10,934 bases of DNA from Candidatus Omnitrophota bacterium (GCA_016196565.1 JACPXK010000099.1:1-10934), one strand, 5' to 3'. Counted from the first letter of the stretch, positions 1 through 6,994 are shown. The notes: generated by a model from the letters alone, not told the origin. Made by a program: numbers and translations.

Positions 1-125
1 ATTTAGTTGAGCGTTTTATTAACAAAATCAAATGGTTTCGTCGCATCTTTGCCCGGTTTGAAAAATTAGCCAGTCGCTACCTGGCTCTTTTGCACTGGGT
101 CGGAACTCTCATTTGGTTGCGCTAA
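1..125 (+). CDS. IS5-family transposase, C-terminal end only (partial)
   Basis: The frame starting at base 3 is open from the window edge to a TAA at 123-125 and gives 40 residues. They begin LVERFINKIKWFRRIFARFEK and end in HWVGTLIWLR. The ERFxNKxKxFRRIxxRxxK pattern and the terminal 'IWLR' are typical of the C-terminus of IS5-family (IS427-like) DDE transposases, just after the catalytic glutamate region. The N-terminal catalytic domain lies outside the window, so I cannot tell whether the gene is intact, frameshift-expressed or broken. A probable right inverted repeat follows within a few bases. The family call rests on recognised motifs, not a search. Confidence 0.8.
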   Translation, partial: LVERFINKIKWFRRIFARFEKLASRYLALLHWVGTLIWLR

Positions 126-126
126 A

Positions 127-140
127 TGTCAACAGAACCT
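127..140. repeat. Probable right terminal inverted repeat of the IS5-family element
   Basis: The sequence tgtcaacagaacct lies one base after the transposase stop codon. Read outward-in it is aggttctgttgaca, which resembles IS5-family termini. The partner left repeat is outside the window, so the exact element end and any target duplication (perhaps the TAA or TA near 140-142) cannot be verified. Confidence 0.45.
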
Positions 141-164
141 AATGCTCGATATTGCTTTTAATTA

Positions 165-173
165 TGTTATTAT
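165..173 (+). promoter_or_regulatory. Extended -10 promoter element of uppP
   Basis: TGT followed by TATTAT (168-173) matches an extended -10 box (TGn plus a 5/6 match to TATAAT). No good -35 is seen at normal spacing, which is typical of extended -10 promoters. The box ends only 6 bases before the ATG at 180, so transcription would start at or next to the start codon. No Shine-Dalgarno sequence is present. The box lies about 25 bases outside the putative IS5 end, so the IS has closed off any more distant native control. Confidence 0.4.
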
Positions 174-179
174 TTTCGC

Positions 180-941
180 ATGTCGCTCGTTGAAGCTCTA
201 TTTTTGGGAGCCTTGCAAGGTCTTACGGAATTTCTGCCGGTTTCAAGTTCCGGGCATCTGGTTTTAGTCCAGCTTTTAATGGGCAGGGATGAATCCATGC
301 TTGCTTTTGATATCGCGATTCATTGGGCCACACTTATTGCCGTGTTCGTCTATTTCCGGTCAGACTTTTTGAAGATTGCACGCGACAGGCGGCTCCTTCT
401 GAGGATTGGGGTAGCCACGCTTCCCACCGCCCTCATGGGAGTGTTTTTCGAGGACTATTTTGAATCGCTTTTCGGTTCGCTCCGGGCTACGGGAATCGGG
501 TTTATTGTGACGGCAGCTTTTCTGATCGCAAGTGTGAAGTTTCATCATGGGAAGACGCCCTTGTCGGAACTAAAAATTTCAGACGCTTTGTGGATTGGTG
601 TAGCCCAGGGGATTTCCATTATTCCGAGTATTTCCCGCTCCGGAGCCACGATTCTTGCCGCCATGTTTCTGGGTGTTGAGCGCGGGGCCGCGGTGCGGTT
701 TTCCTTCTGGATTGCCGTGCCTGCCATATTGGGGGCGGGGCTTCTTAAATTAAAGGACGGTATCGGAGAGCTTTCCGCTTATCCGGGGCCTGCAGTGGCC
801 GGGTTTTTGGTCTCGGGGCTTATCGGTTATCTGACCATTGGCCTTCTTTTGAAGCTGACGGTTCGCGGAAAATTTTACGGGTTTGGATATTACTGTTTGG
901 CGATTGGAATTCTCGCTTTATTTTTCTCCTTTCAAAGGTAA
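180..941 (+). CDS. uppP: Undecaprenyl-diphosphatase UppP (BacA family)
   Basis: This is an integral membrane enzyme that dephosphorylates undecaprenyl diphosphate to undecaprenyl phosphate, recycling the lipid carrier for peptidoglycan and other surface polymers; overproduction in the family gives bacitracin resistance. The 253 residues carry both family signatures: QGLTEF (Q13, E17) with PVSSSGH (residues 20-26, H26), and the second half AQGISIIPSISRSG (Q143, R153). These correspond to the catalytic (E/Q)xxxE, His and Arg residues known from E. coli. Several hydrophobic segments fit the usual multi-helix inverted-repeat topology. The length is slightly below the usual 260-280. The start at 180 puts the first motif at the normal distance from the N-terminus. 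The methyltransferase gene begins 16 bases after the stop, suggesting co-transcription. Confidence 0.95.
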   Translation: MSLVEALFLGALQGLTEFLPVSSSGHLVLVQLLMGRDESMLAFDIAIHWATLIAVFVYFRSDFLKIARDRRLLLRIGVATLPTALMGVFFEDYFESLFGSLRATGIGFIVTAAFLIASVKFHHGKTPLSELKISDALWIGVAQGISIIPSISRSGATILAAMFLGVERGAAVRFSFWIAVPAILGAGLLKLKDGIGELSAYPGPAVAGFLVSGLIGYLTIGLLLKLTVRGKFYGFGYYCLAIGILALFFSFQR

Positions 942-957
942 CAATGTTGGGACAGGC

Positions 958-2181
958 ATGAAGACGCTGCGATGCATTTTGAAAAAGGGCAGGGAAAAGC
1001 CTTTGGAAGGTCGCCATCCCTGGATTTTTTCCGGTTCGCTGGACCAAATTGATGACGGCTACAATGCCGGTGATTTGGTCAAGGTGTACGCCGCCGACGG
1101 CCGCTTTTTCGGGACGGGGTATCTAAATCCACGTTCCGAGATCGCAGTACGCATGCTGGCCTTCGACGAATCGGAAATCAATCCCTCTTTTTTTGAGCGC
1201 CGCATTAAAGATGCCCTGGCCTTGCGCGGTTTTCTCTTTCATTCCCCCGAGCCCCAAAGTCTCACGTCAACCCGTGGGATTAAAGACCGTCAAAGCACGG
1301 CTTACCGCATCTTAAATTCGGAAGGGGATTTTCTTCCCGGTCTTGTCGCCGACCGCTACGGGGATTATCTTGTTTTGCAAATTCAGACTGCGGGCATGGA
1401 GCGCTTTCGGGAAACAATTGTTGAAATCTTGCAACGGGAACTTCCGCTGCGCGGCATCTTTGAGCGCGACGACTCGGATTGGCGGGAGCGTGAAGGCCTG
1501 GAAAGGCGTGTGGGAAGACTTTGGGGGGAGGAGCCCCCGGACTTTGTGGAATTTAACGAAAACGGGTTCCAATTTATCGCGGATATTCACGGGGGACAAA
1601 AAACGGGGTTTTTTTTGGATCAGCGGGAAAATCGCAAAAGGGTTTCTGAAATTTCGAGCGGCAGGCGTGTTTTAAATTGTTTTTCTTATACCGGGGCCTT
1701 TTCCATTTACGCGGCCAAGGGAGGCGCCCAGCAAACGGTTTCGGTGGACTCCTCGCGCGAGGCGATGGCGACGGCAAAGGTGCATTTCGAAAAAAATGAA
1801 CTGGGCGGGGAAAATCATCAATTTGTGGAAGCCGATGTGTTTGATTATTTGCGTCAAAGCCGTCAGGAATTCGATCTCATTATTTTGGACCCGCCGGCCT
1901 TTTGCAAAAATAAACAACAGGTTTTGCAGGCCTCGCGCGGCTATAAAGACATTAATCTGCAAGCCATGAAGCGCCTTGCGCCCGGGGGACTGCTCTTTAC
2001 TTTTTCCTGCTCCACTTATATCGATGCTACGTTGTTTCAGCAAATTCTATTCGCCGCGGCCAAGGATGCCCGCCGTGAGCTGCGCCTGCTTCAAAAAACG
2101 TCTCAGCCTGCGGACCATCCCGTCAGCATTTTTCATCCCGAAGGCGAATACCTGAAAGGCCTGCTCCTTCAGGCTGTTTAG
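958..2181 (+). CDS. rlmI: RlmI-type class I SAM-dependent 23S rRNA (cytosine-C5) methyltransferase
   Basis: The 407-residue protein (RlmI is about 396) begins with a PUA RNA-binding domain: KGREKPLEGRHPWIFSGSL near the N-terminus, then a GDLVKVYAADGRFFGTGYLNP strand region. The Rossmann methyltransferase domain follows, with GQKTGFFLDQRENR, the SAM-binding motif VLNCFSYTGAFS, motif IV LDPPAF (D311-P-P) and motif VI with Cys351 in SCST, the conserved cysteine expected for C5-cytosine chemistry. In E. coli RlmI makes m5C1962 of 23S rRNA. An in-frame ATG-less extension runs back into uppP, but alignment with the family's KGREK start favours ATG 958. The ribosome site is weak (gggacagg just upstream). 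Position 1962 is inferred from the family; other RlmI/RlmK-like enzymes could differ in target. Confidence 0.88.
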   Translation: MKTLRCILKKGREKPLEGRHPWIFSGSLDQIDDGYNAGDLVKVYAADGRFFGTGYLNPRSEIAVRMLAFDESEINPSFFERRIKDALALRGFLFHSPEPQSLTSTRGIKDRQSTAYRILNSEGDFLPGLVADRYGDYLVLQIQTAGMERFRETIVEILQRELPLRGIFERDDSDWREREGLERRVGRLWGEEPPDFVEFNENGFQFIADIHGGQKTGFFLDQRENRKRVSEISSGRRVLNCFSYTGAFSIYAAKGGAQQTVSVDSSREAMATAKVHFEKNELGGENHQFVEADVFDYLRQSRQEFDLIILDPPAFCKNKQQVLQASRGYKDINLQAMKRLAPGGLLFTFSCSTYIDATLFQQILFAAAKDARRELRLLQKTSQPADHPVSIFHPEGEYLKGLLLQAV

Positions 2182-2214
2182 GGAGAGGACGCGGTAGAGC
2201 AAGGAATTATCGAG

Positions 2215-2220
2215 TATACT
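2215..2220 (+). promoter_or_regulatory. Candidate -10 box for the acyl-CoA dehydrogenase gene
   Basis: TATACT is a 5/6 match to the -10 consensus, about 48 bases before the ATG at 2268. No recognisable -35 lies 16-18 bases upstream and there is no TG extension, so this is weak. The short gap after the methyltransferase (86 bases) also allows read-through. Confidence 0.3.
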
Positions 2221-2253
2221 TAAAGCGTGTCTTAGCCGTTAACTATCCCAACC

Positions 2254-2262
2254 GGGGGGAGG
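2254..2262 (+). promoter_or_regulatory. Ribosome-binding site supporting the ATG at 2268
   Basis: A GGGGGGAGG stretch ends five bases before the ATG at 2268. It is the clearest Shine-Dalgarno in the window and fixes this start. It contrasts with uppP, the aldolase fusion and the sulfite reductase gene, which have none. Confidence 0.7.
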
Positions 2263-2267
2263 CGGGC

Positions 2268-4136
2268 ATGGAGATTTTAGATGAGAAAAAGCTCGGCGGC
2301 GAAAAGTTAAAATCACTCGAGCTGGCCGAAGACTCGCGCGAACACGAATGGACACAGCCTAGTTTTGTGGCCGAACTTTTTCAGGGCCGGGTGCGCTGGG
2401 ACCTTATCTTTCCTTTTCCTTTACAAAGCGAAGCCGATAAAAAAATCGGGGATGAGCTTTTAGACCGCATTCAAAAAATCCTCAAAGAACATATTGATCC
2501 TGATAAAGTCGACCGCACCGGAGAAATCCCTCAAAGCGCGCTGAAGGCCCTTGCCGACCTGGGCTGTTTTGCAATGAAAATTCCGAAGGAATACGGAGGC
2601 CTTGAACTTTCGCAGATGAATTACAACCGGGCAGTCCATCTGGTGGCAAGTCATTGTGCTTCGACGGCGGTTTGGCTTTCCGCACATCAATCCATTGGGG
2701 TTCCACAGCCCCTTATGCTTTTTGGTACGGAAGAACAAAAGAAAAAATACCTTCCTTTGTTTGCCAAGGGGACCATTTCCGCATTTGCCCTCACGGAACC
2801 GGAAGTGGGCTCCGACCCGGCCAAAATGAAGACGACCGCAGTTCCGACTGAAGACGGCCGTTTCTTCCTTATTAATGGAGAGAAGTTGTGGTGCACCAAT
2901 GGGCCCGTTGCCGATGTCTTGATTGTCATGGCACAGACGCCTCCCAAGATCATGAAGGGGAAAGAAAAAAAGCAGATTACGGCGTTTATTGTGGAAAAGG
3001 CCTTCGGAGGCATTGAAACGCTGCATCGCTGCAAGTTTATGGGCCTTAACGGAATTCAAAATGGTCTGTTGAGTTTTAAAAATGTCAAAGTCCCGCGTGA
3101 GAATATTTTGTGGGGGGAAGGCAAGGGCCTGAAGCTTGCCCTCACCACCTTGAATACCGGCCGATTGACCATGCCTTCTGCTGTAACCGGGGCAACGCGT
3201 GTGTGCTTTGATATCGCAAACAAATGGGCCAATGAAAGGGTGCAGTGGGGGCAGGCCATTGGCAAGCATGAGGCCATTGCCCACAAAATCGCGAGTATGG
3301 CGGGCACGATTTTTGCAATGGAATCAGTGAGCGATCTTTCAGCGGCCATGGCGGATTCCAAAAAGACGGACATACGGCTGGAGGCCGCCATTGCGAAACT
3401 TTGCTGTACGGAGGCAAGCTGGCATATCGTGGACGGTGCGGTGCAAATACGCGGAGGCCGGGGCTATGAAACGGCTGAGTCTTTACGCGGCCGCGGAGAA
3501 AAAGGCTACGGCATCGAACGCGCCATGCGCGATGCGCGCATTAACACCATTATTGAAGGCACGAGCCAGATTATGAGGCTTTTTATCGCGCGCGAAGCCA
3601 TGGATTCTCATGTGCGGCGCATCCTGCCGATTCTTTCTCCCAAAACTGTCCTCCCTGAGCGGCTGAAAAAAATCGGAGAGGCGATTGGCTATTATGCGGC
3701 TTGGTATCCAAAACAATTTATTCCGACCTCTCAGCTCCCCTCTATTTCTATCCCTGAAAGGCTTCGCCCTCATATGTCTTTTGTGGGAAAATCCGCGAAG
3801 CGGCTTGCCCGCAGTCTTTTTCATGCCATGATGATTTATCAGGAGAAACTGGAAGCAAAGCAGCAGCTCATGACGCGGCTGGTCAATATCGGAACGGATC
3901 TTTTTGCCATGGCGGCAACTTGCTCGCGTGCTATCGCGCTTTATCAGAAAAATTCCTCCGATAACGGCGCGCTGGAGCTGGCGGATCTTTTTTCGCGTCA
4001 GGCGCGCGGCCGCATTGAAAAGCAGTTTCGTCATCTTTTTATCAACGATGACGGATTCGCCTACAAAATCGCCCAAAACGCTTTAGCCGGAAAATACCGC
4101 TGGCTTGAAACCCGCGACATCATCCCACCCGAATAA
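2268..4136 (+). CDS. Acyl-CoA dehydrogenase, long two-domain (VLCAD/ACAD9-like) form
   Basis: This FAD enzyme would oxidise acyl-CoA to trans-2-enoyl-CoA and pass electrons to electron-transfer flavoprotein. The 622 residues are longer than the 380-400 of ordinary acyl-CoA dehydrogenases and match the long class with an extra C-terminal helical domain. After the N-terminal helical part, the flavin/substrate motif FALTEPEVGSD is at 173-183 and LWCTNGPVADVLIVMA follows. Then come the helical domain and RDARINTIIEGTSQI, where E430 fits the catalytic base position of the MCAD group. Residues from about 460 to the end (including MSFVGKSAKRLARSLFHAMM) form the extra domain, used by VLCAD-type enzymes for membrane association or dimerisation. 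No ETF, thiolase or acyl-CoA ligase gene is nearby, so substrate chain length is unknown. Confidence 0.92.
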   Translation: MEILDEKKLGGEKLKSLELAEDSREHEWTQPSFVAELFQGRVRWDLIFPFPLQSEADKKIGDELLDRIQKILKEHIDPDKVDRTGEIPQSALKALADLGCFAMKIPKEYGGLELSQMNYNRAVHLVASHCASTAVWLSAHQSIGVPQPLMLFGTEEQKKKYLPLFAKGTISAFALTEPEVGSDPAKMKTTAVPTEDGRFFLINGEKLWCTNGPVADVLIVMAQTPPKIMKGKEKKQITAFIVEKAFGGIETLHRCKFMGLNGIQNGLLSFKNVKVPRENILWGEGKGLKLALTTLNTGRLTMPSAVTGATRVCFDIANKWANERVQWGQAIGKHEAIAHKIASMAGTIFAMESVSDLSAAMADSKKTDIRLEAAIAKLCCTEASWHIVDGAVQIRGGRGYETAESLRGRGEKGYGIERAMRDARINTIIEGTSQIMRLFIAREAMDSHVRRILPILSPKTVLPERLKKIGEAIGYYAAWYPKQFIPTSQLPSISIPERLRPHMSFVGKSAKRLARSLFHAMMIYQEKLEAKQQLMTRLVNIGTDLFAMAATCSRAIALYQKNSSDNGALELADLFSRQARGRIEKQFRHLFINDDGFAYKIAQNALAGKYRWLETRDIIPPE

Positions 4137-4181
4137 AAATAAATCATCGAATTCATTGTGTCATTTTTGCTCTGGCACCAA

Positions 4182-4191
4182 CCCCCCCCCC
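4182..4191. repeat. Homopolymer run of 10 C
   Basis: Ten consecutive cytosines lie in the gap between the acyl-CoA dehydrogenase and the aldolase fusion, followed directly by TTTGGGG. Such a tract can slip during replication and its length may be misread. It is about 50-60 bases upstream of the next promoter box, not in a coding sequence. Confidence 0.8.
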
Positions 4192-4194
4192 TTT

Positions 4195-4232
4195 GGGGTC
4201 AGACCCAAACGGGCCCTTTTGGGTCTGAGCCC
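4195..4232. repeat. REP-like hairpin with GGGTCAGACCC-type arms
   Basis: tcagacccaaa (4199-4209) pairs perfectly with tttgggtctga (4218-4228), 11 bp, around the loop 4210-4217. After one mismatch, ggg (4195-4197) pairs with ccc (4230-4232). There is no downstream T run, so it is not a standard intrinsic terminator, though it may still stop transcription or protect the upstream mRNA 3' end. 'GGGGTCAGACCC' palindromes recall REP-type repeats mobilised by IS200-like RAYT transposases; that link is from memory, and no RAYT gene is in the window. Confidence 0.65.
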
Positions 4233-4236
4233 GTTG

Positions 4237-4245
4237 TGTTATGAT
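4237..4245 (+). promoter_or_regulatory. Extended -10 promoter element of the aldolase fusion gene
   Basis: TGT followed by TATGAT (4240-4245) is an extended -10 box (5/6 to TATAAT). It ends 10 bases before the preferred ATG at 4256, giving a 5' leader of only a few bases. It overlaps the alternative upstream ATG at 4241, which argues against that start. No Shine-Dalgarno is visible. Confidence 0.45.
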
Positions 4246-4255
4246 TATATTTCTT

Positions 4256-6328
4256 ATGAAATCCCTCTGGAATAACAAAGAGGCCGCTCAGTGCAAGGAC
4301 CGCCTTGATTTACTCGTCTATAGCTCACGGCTTATAGGAAGGGAACCCAAGCTTTGTGTTTGGGGCGGTGGAAATACCTCTGCCAAGACTTTAGAAAAAG
4401 ACCATCGCGGTCGCATGCGTCGGGTGCTTCGTATTAAAGGAAGCGGCTCGGACCTCAAGGTCTCAACTCGCAAGGATTATCCTCCCGTAGATTTGGAGGC
4501 CCTGCTCGATGCCTATAAAATTGAAGCCATGACCGATGAAGCGATGGTGGATTATGTCAGTCACTCCCTGCTCGACCCTAAGGCCCCGCGGCCTTCCATC
4601 GAAGTGCTGCTTCACGCCTTTGTGGACCAAGTGTTTATTCATCATACTCACGCGGATGCGATTCTGGCGATTACCAATACGAGACACGGCCAGCAAATTG
4701 CAAAAAAAATTTTTGGGGATGAGTTGCTCTGGATCCCTTATGTCAAACCCGGATTCACACTTGCAAAATGCGTGGGGGAGGCCGCCCGGAAAAACATTGA
4801 AGCCAAAGGTGCAATTTTAGAAAAACACGGGCTCATTACCTGGGGGCCGGATGCCAAAACAAGTTATTATCTTACCCTTGAAAGGGTCACGCGTGCCGAG
4901 CGTTTTATTGCCCGGGAGAAAAAAAAGAAAAAAGAGACGGCTTCTTCCTATGCCAAAAGGTTTGTCCCAAGTTCAAGTCAAAAACGCGATTGGCTTTTTG
5001 AAAATCTCCCCCGGATTCGCCAAGTCCTAAGCCGGAATAAAAAGGTGGTTCTCAGTTTCCACGATTCCAAAACGGTCATGGATTTTGTGAACTCCAAAGA
5101 TGTTTTCGCGGTCTCCCAGCAGGGCCCCGCAACGCCGGATCATATGCTGCGCACAAGACGAGTCCCCCTGGTCATCCTAACAAACCTTACCGGTTCCAGG
5201 TTGCCGCCGGCAACCTGGAACCGGCAGCGGGGTCAAGTGGAAGGGTACGCGGCGGCGCATCGGCGTTACTACGAGAAATACAAGCACTTGCTTCCCGAGG
5301 GTCCCCTCAAAAAGATGCTCGATCCTTATCCCAAAGTCATTCTGATCCCTGGGATCGGTTTGATTACAAGCGGCAAGGATTTGAAGGAAGCAACTATGGT
5401 TTCGGAAATTTACGAACATTCAATTTCCGTGATGACCAGCGCTAGCGCGATTGACCGCTACCAATCCCTATCGGAGCGGCTTGCCTTTGAAATGGATTAT
5501 TGGCCGATGGAACTTTACAAACTTTCCCTGGCGCCTCCCGAGGCTGAGCTTGCCCGTCAAATCGGGCTTGTCACAGGCGCTGCGCGCGGCATCGGTCGTG
5601 CGATTGCGGCAAAGCTCGCAGACCTCGGGGCCCATGTCTTTCTTGCCGACAGGGATGAAGCCAAGGTGCGGGAGGCCGCCTTAACAATTCAGAAAAATAC
5701 ATGCGCCTTAAAAATGGATGTCACCGATCCTAAAAGTGTGGAGGCCGGATTTCGCAAAATTGTGCTTCAATCGGGAGGGCTGGATTTTGTGGTCTCAAAC
5801 GCCGGCATCGCGCATGTCGCCTCGCTCGACCAACTTGAGCTCAAAGACTGGGAAAAGAGTTTTTCTGTGAATGCCACGGGCCATTTCCTTGTGGCACGTG
5901 AAGCCCTTAAAATTATGAAGCGGCAGAATCTGGGAGGCACCATGGTTTTTGTTGTCACCAAAAATGTCCCGGCACCCGGCAAGGATTTCGGCGCCTACAG
6001 CGCCTCTAAGGCGGCTCAGGCCCAGCTCGCGCGTGTGCTTGCAATCGAAGCGGGGGAATTCGCTGTCCGGGTCAACATGATTAATCCCGACGGTGTCTTC
6101 GCAGATTCCGGCCTTTGGGAAAAAATCATCCCAAGCCGCGCGAAAAGTTATGGAATCCCGGCCAAAAAACTTCCCGAATTTTACAAGAACCGTAATCTCA
6201 TGAAAACGGCAGTACTTCCCGAAGATGTGGCCGAGGCCGCAGCCTTTTTGATTTCTAAGCGCTCTTCCAAAACCACAGGCTGTATCCTCCCCGTAGACGG
6301 CGGCGTCAAAGAGGCCTTCCTGCGATGA
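4256..6328 (+). CDS. Bifunctional class II aldolase / short-chain dehydrogenase (rhamnulose-1-phosphate aldolase/alcohol dehydrogenase family)
   Basis: The 690 residues match the length of the family that joins an aldolase to an oxidoreductase (RhaE-like, B. subtilis YuxG-like). The N-terminal class II aldolase domain (about 1-230) has GGGNTS and zinc-ligand histidines in HHTH (H130, H132) and EKHG (H191). A linker with SQQGPATPDH follows. The C-terminal Rossmann domain (about 435-690) has TGAARGIG (440-447), NAG, and the YxxxK pair Tyr581/Lys585. In characterised members the aldolase cleaves rhamnulose-1-phosphate and the dehydrogenase handles lactaldehyde; no rhamnose genes are nearby, so the substrate is open. 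Thr568 replaces the usual catalytic serine. An in-frame palindrome encodes residues 312-323. I prefer ATG 4256 (MKSLW start usual in the family) over ATG 4241. The gene overlaps the next by 4 bases. Confidence 0.85.
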   Translation: MKSLWNNKEAAQCKDRLDLLVYSSRLIGREPKLCVWGGGNTSAKTLEKDHRGRMRRVLRIKGSGSDLKVSTRKDYPPVDLEALLDAYKIEAMTDEAMVDYVSHSLLDPKAPRPSIEVLLHAFVDQVFIHHTHADAILAITNTRHGQQIAKKIFGDELLWIPYVKPGFTLAKCVGEAARKNIEAKGAILEKHGLITWGPDAKTSYYLTLERVTRAERFIAREKKKKKETASSYAKRFVPSSSQKRDWLFENLPRIRQVLSRNKKVVLSFHDSKTVMDFVNSKDVFAVSQQGPATPDHMLRTRRVPLVILTNLTGSRLPPATWNRQRGQVEGYAAAHRRYYEKYKHLLPEGPLKKMLDPYPKVILIPGIGLITSGKDLKEATMVSEIYEHSISVMTSASAIDRYQSLSERLAFEMDYWPMELYKLSLAPPEAELARQIGLVTGAARGIGRAIAAKLADLGAHVFLADRDEAKVREAALTIQKNTCALKMDVTDPKSVEAGFRKIVLQSGGLDFVVSNAGIAHVASLDQLELKDWEKSFSVNATGHFLVAREALKIMKRQNLGGTMVFVVTKNVPAPGKDFGAYSASKAAQAQLARVLAIEAGEFAVRVNMINPDGVFADSGLWEKIIPSRAKSYGIPAKKLPEFYKNRNLMKTAVLPEDVAEAAAFLISKRSSKTTGCILPVDGGVKEAFLR
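5190..5224. repeat. Perfect 16-bp palindrome inside the aldolase fusion coding sequence
   Basis: ccggttccaggttgcc (5190-5205) is followed by gcc and the exact reverse complement (5209-5224). It is read in frame as T-G-S-R-L-P-P-A-T-W-N-R (residues 312-323), in the linker between the aldolase and dehydrogenase domains. The strength of the pairing is far above chance and it resembles a mobile palindromic element accommodated in an open frame. Confidence 0.85.
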
Positions 6329-6900
6329 AGCCAAAAATTCTTGCCTTTGCGGGAAGCACGCGCAAAGCGTCCTACAATAAAAAACTCGTCAAGATTGCCA
6401 TGGCAGGAGCCCAAGAAGGCGGCGCCGAGGTCACCTTTCTTGATTTGCGGGACTACCCGCTTCCTCTTTTTGATCAAGATGATGAAGAAGAAAACGATTT
6501 TCCGGAAAACGCCTTGAAACTCAAAAGGAAATTGATGGACCATGACGGGTTTTTGATCTCCTCGCCGGAATACAACAGTTCGATTTCCGGCGTTCTCAAA
6601 AACGCGATTGACTGGGCCTCGCGCCGCCAGGAAGGGGAGCCGGCTCTGGTTTGTTTTAAAGGAAAGGCCGCGGTGCTCATGAGCGCGTCTCCGGGAGCGC
6701 TCGGCGGACTGCGTGGGCTTGTGAGTGTGCGTTCCATGCTTGGAAATATCGGCGTGTATCTTTTGCCCGACCAAGTGGCGCTTTCGGATGCCGCGAATGC
6801 CTTCCAGGAAGATGGTTCCTTAAAAGACGCCAAGCGTCAGGAATCCATTCTCAATCTGGGCCGCCTCCTCGCCTCGTTTATTCGAAAGCTTAAGTCCTAA
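6325..6900 (+). CDS. NADPH-dependent FMN reductase family flavoprotein
   Basis: The 191-residue protein has the flavodoxin-like fold of the FMN_red family. AFAGSTRKASYNKKL near the N-terminus is the phosphate-binding loop for FMN, and SSPEYNSSISGVLKNAIDW (starting at residue 79) is the second FMN-contact motif with the conserved S-P-E-Y-N. Members reduce FMN, quinones, azo dyes or chromate with NAD(P)H; the true substrate cannot be told from sequence. The length is normal (about 180-200). Its ATG overlaps the stop of the aldolase fusion as ATGA, so translational coupling is likely and the flavoprotein may serve redox balance for that enzyme, though this is inference. Confidence 0.88.
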   Translation: MKPKILAFAGSTRKASYNKKLVKIAMAGAQEGGAEVTFLDLRDYPLPLFDQDDEEENDFPENALKLKRKLMDHDGFLISSPEYNSSISGVLKNAIDWASRRQEGEPALVCFKGKAAVLMSASPGALGGLRGLVSVRSMLGNIGVYLLPDQVALSDAANAFQEDGSLKDAKRQESILNLGRLLASFIRKLKS

Positions 6901-6912
6901 TTCTATTCCCGC

Positions 6913-6945
6913 CTCCCTCCCCCACACCGGGTGTGGGGGAGGGAG
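6913..6945. repeat. Perfect 16-bp intergenic palindrome (REP-like, copy A)
   Basis: ctccctcccccacacc (6913-6928) pairs with its exact reverse complement (6930-6945) around a single central G. A small gcgc-aa-gcgc hairpin (6945-6954) abuts it. The 17-base segment cacaccgggtgtggggg (6923-6939) recurs exactly at 9536-9552. It sits 12 bases after the flavoprotein stop and 15 before the sulfite reductase -35 box. It has no T run, so it is more likely a repeat element that also separates two transcripts than a classical terminator. Confidence 0.8.
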
Positions 6946-6959
6946 CGCAAGCGCATTCT

Positions 6960-6987
6960 TTGCAAAGCCAATGGCATTTGATAGAAT
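6960..6987 (+). promoter_or_regulatory. Promoter of the sulfite reductase gene
   Basis: The -35 box TTGCAA (6960-6965, 4/6) is separated by 16 bases from an extended -10 box, TGA followed by TAGAAT (6982-6987, 5/6). The first transcribed base would fall about 7 bases later, at 6994-6995, which is the A of the ATG at 6995. No Shine-Dalgarno precedes that ATG. The arrangement predicts a leaderless mRNA and overlaps the alternative upstream starts at 6971 and 6986. Confidence 0.6.
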
Positions 6988-6994
6988 GCACTTT

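Noticed and set aside
883..957. Upstream extension of the methyltransferase into uppP
   Set aside because: The extra 25 residues overlap uppP in another frame and are not part of the family's usual start, which is just before the KGREK segment.
2460..3284. Long open frame on the minus strand (274 codons) across the acyl-CoA dehydrogenase gene
   Set aside because: It lies wholly inside a gene with clear family motifs, has no recognisable domain, and its composition follows the opposite strand.
4141..4255. Intrinsic terminator or riboswitch between the acyl-CoA dehydrogenase and aldolase genes
   Set aside because: The hairpin is not followed by a T run, and no riboswitch-like conserved pattern is visible; the predicted transcript start is downstream of it.
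6181..6774. Minus-strand open frame spanning the aldolase/flavoprotein junction
   Set aside because: Both plus-strand genes are strongly supported; the antisense translation shows no motif and no ribosome site was evident.
6971..6994. Earlier ATG starts (6971, 6986) for the sulfite reductase
   Set aside because: They lie between or within the predicted promoter boxes; the first transcribed base should be about 6995.
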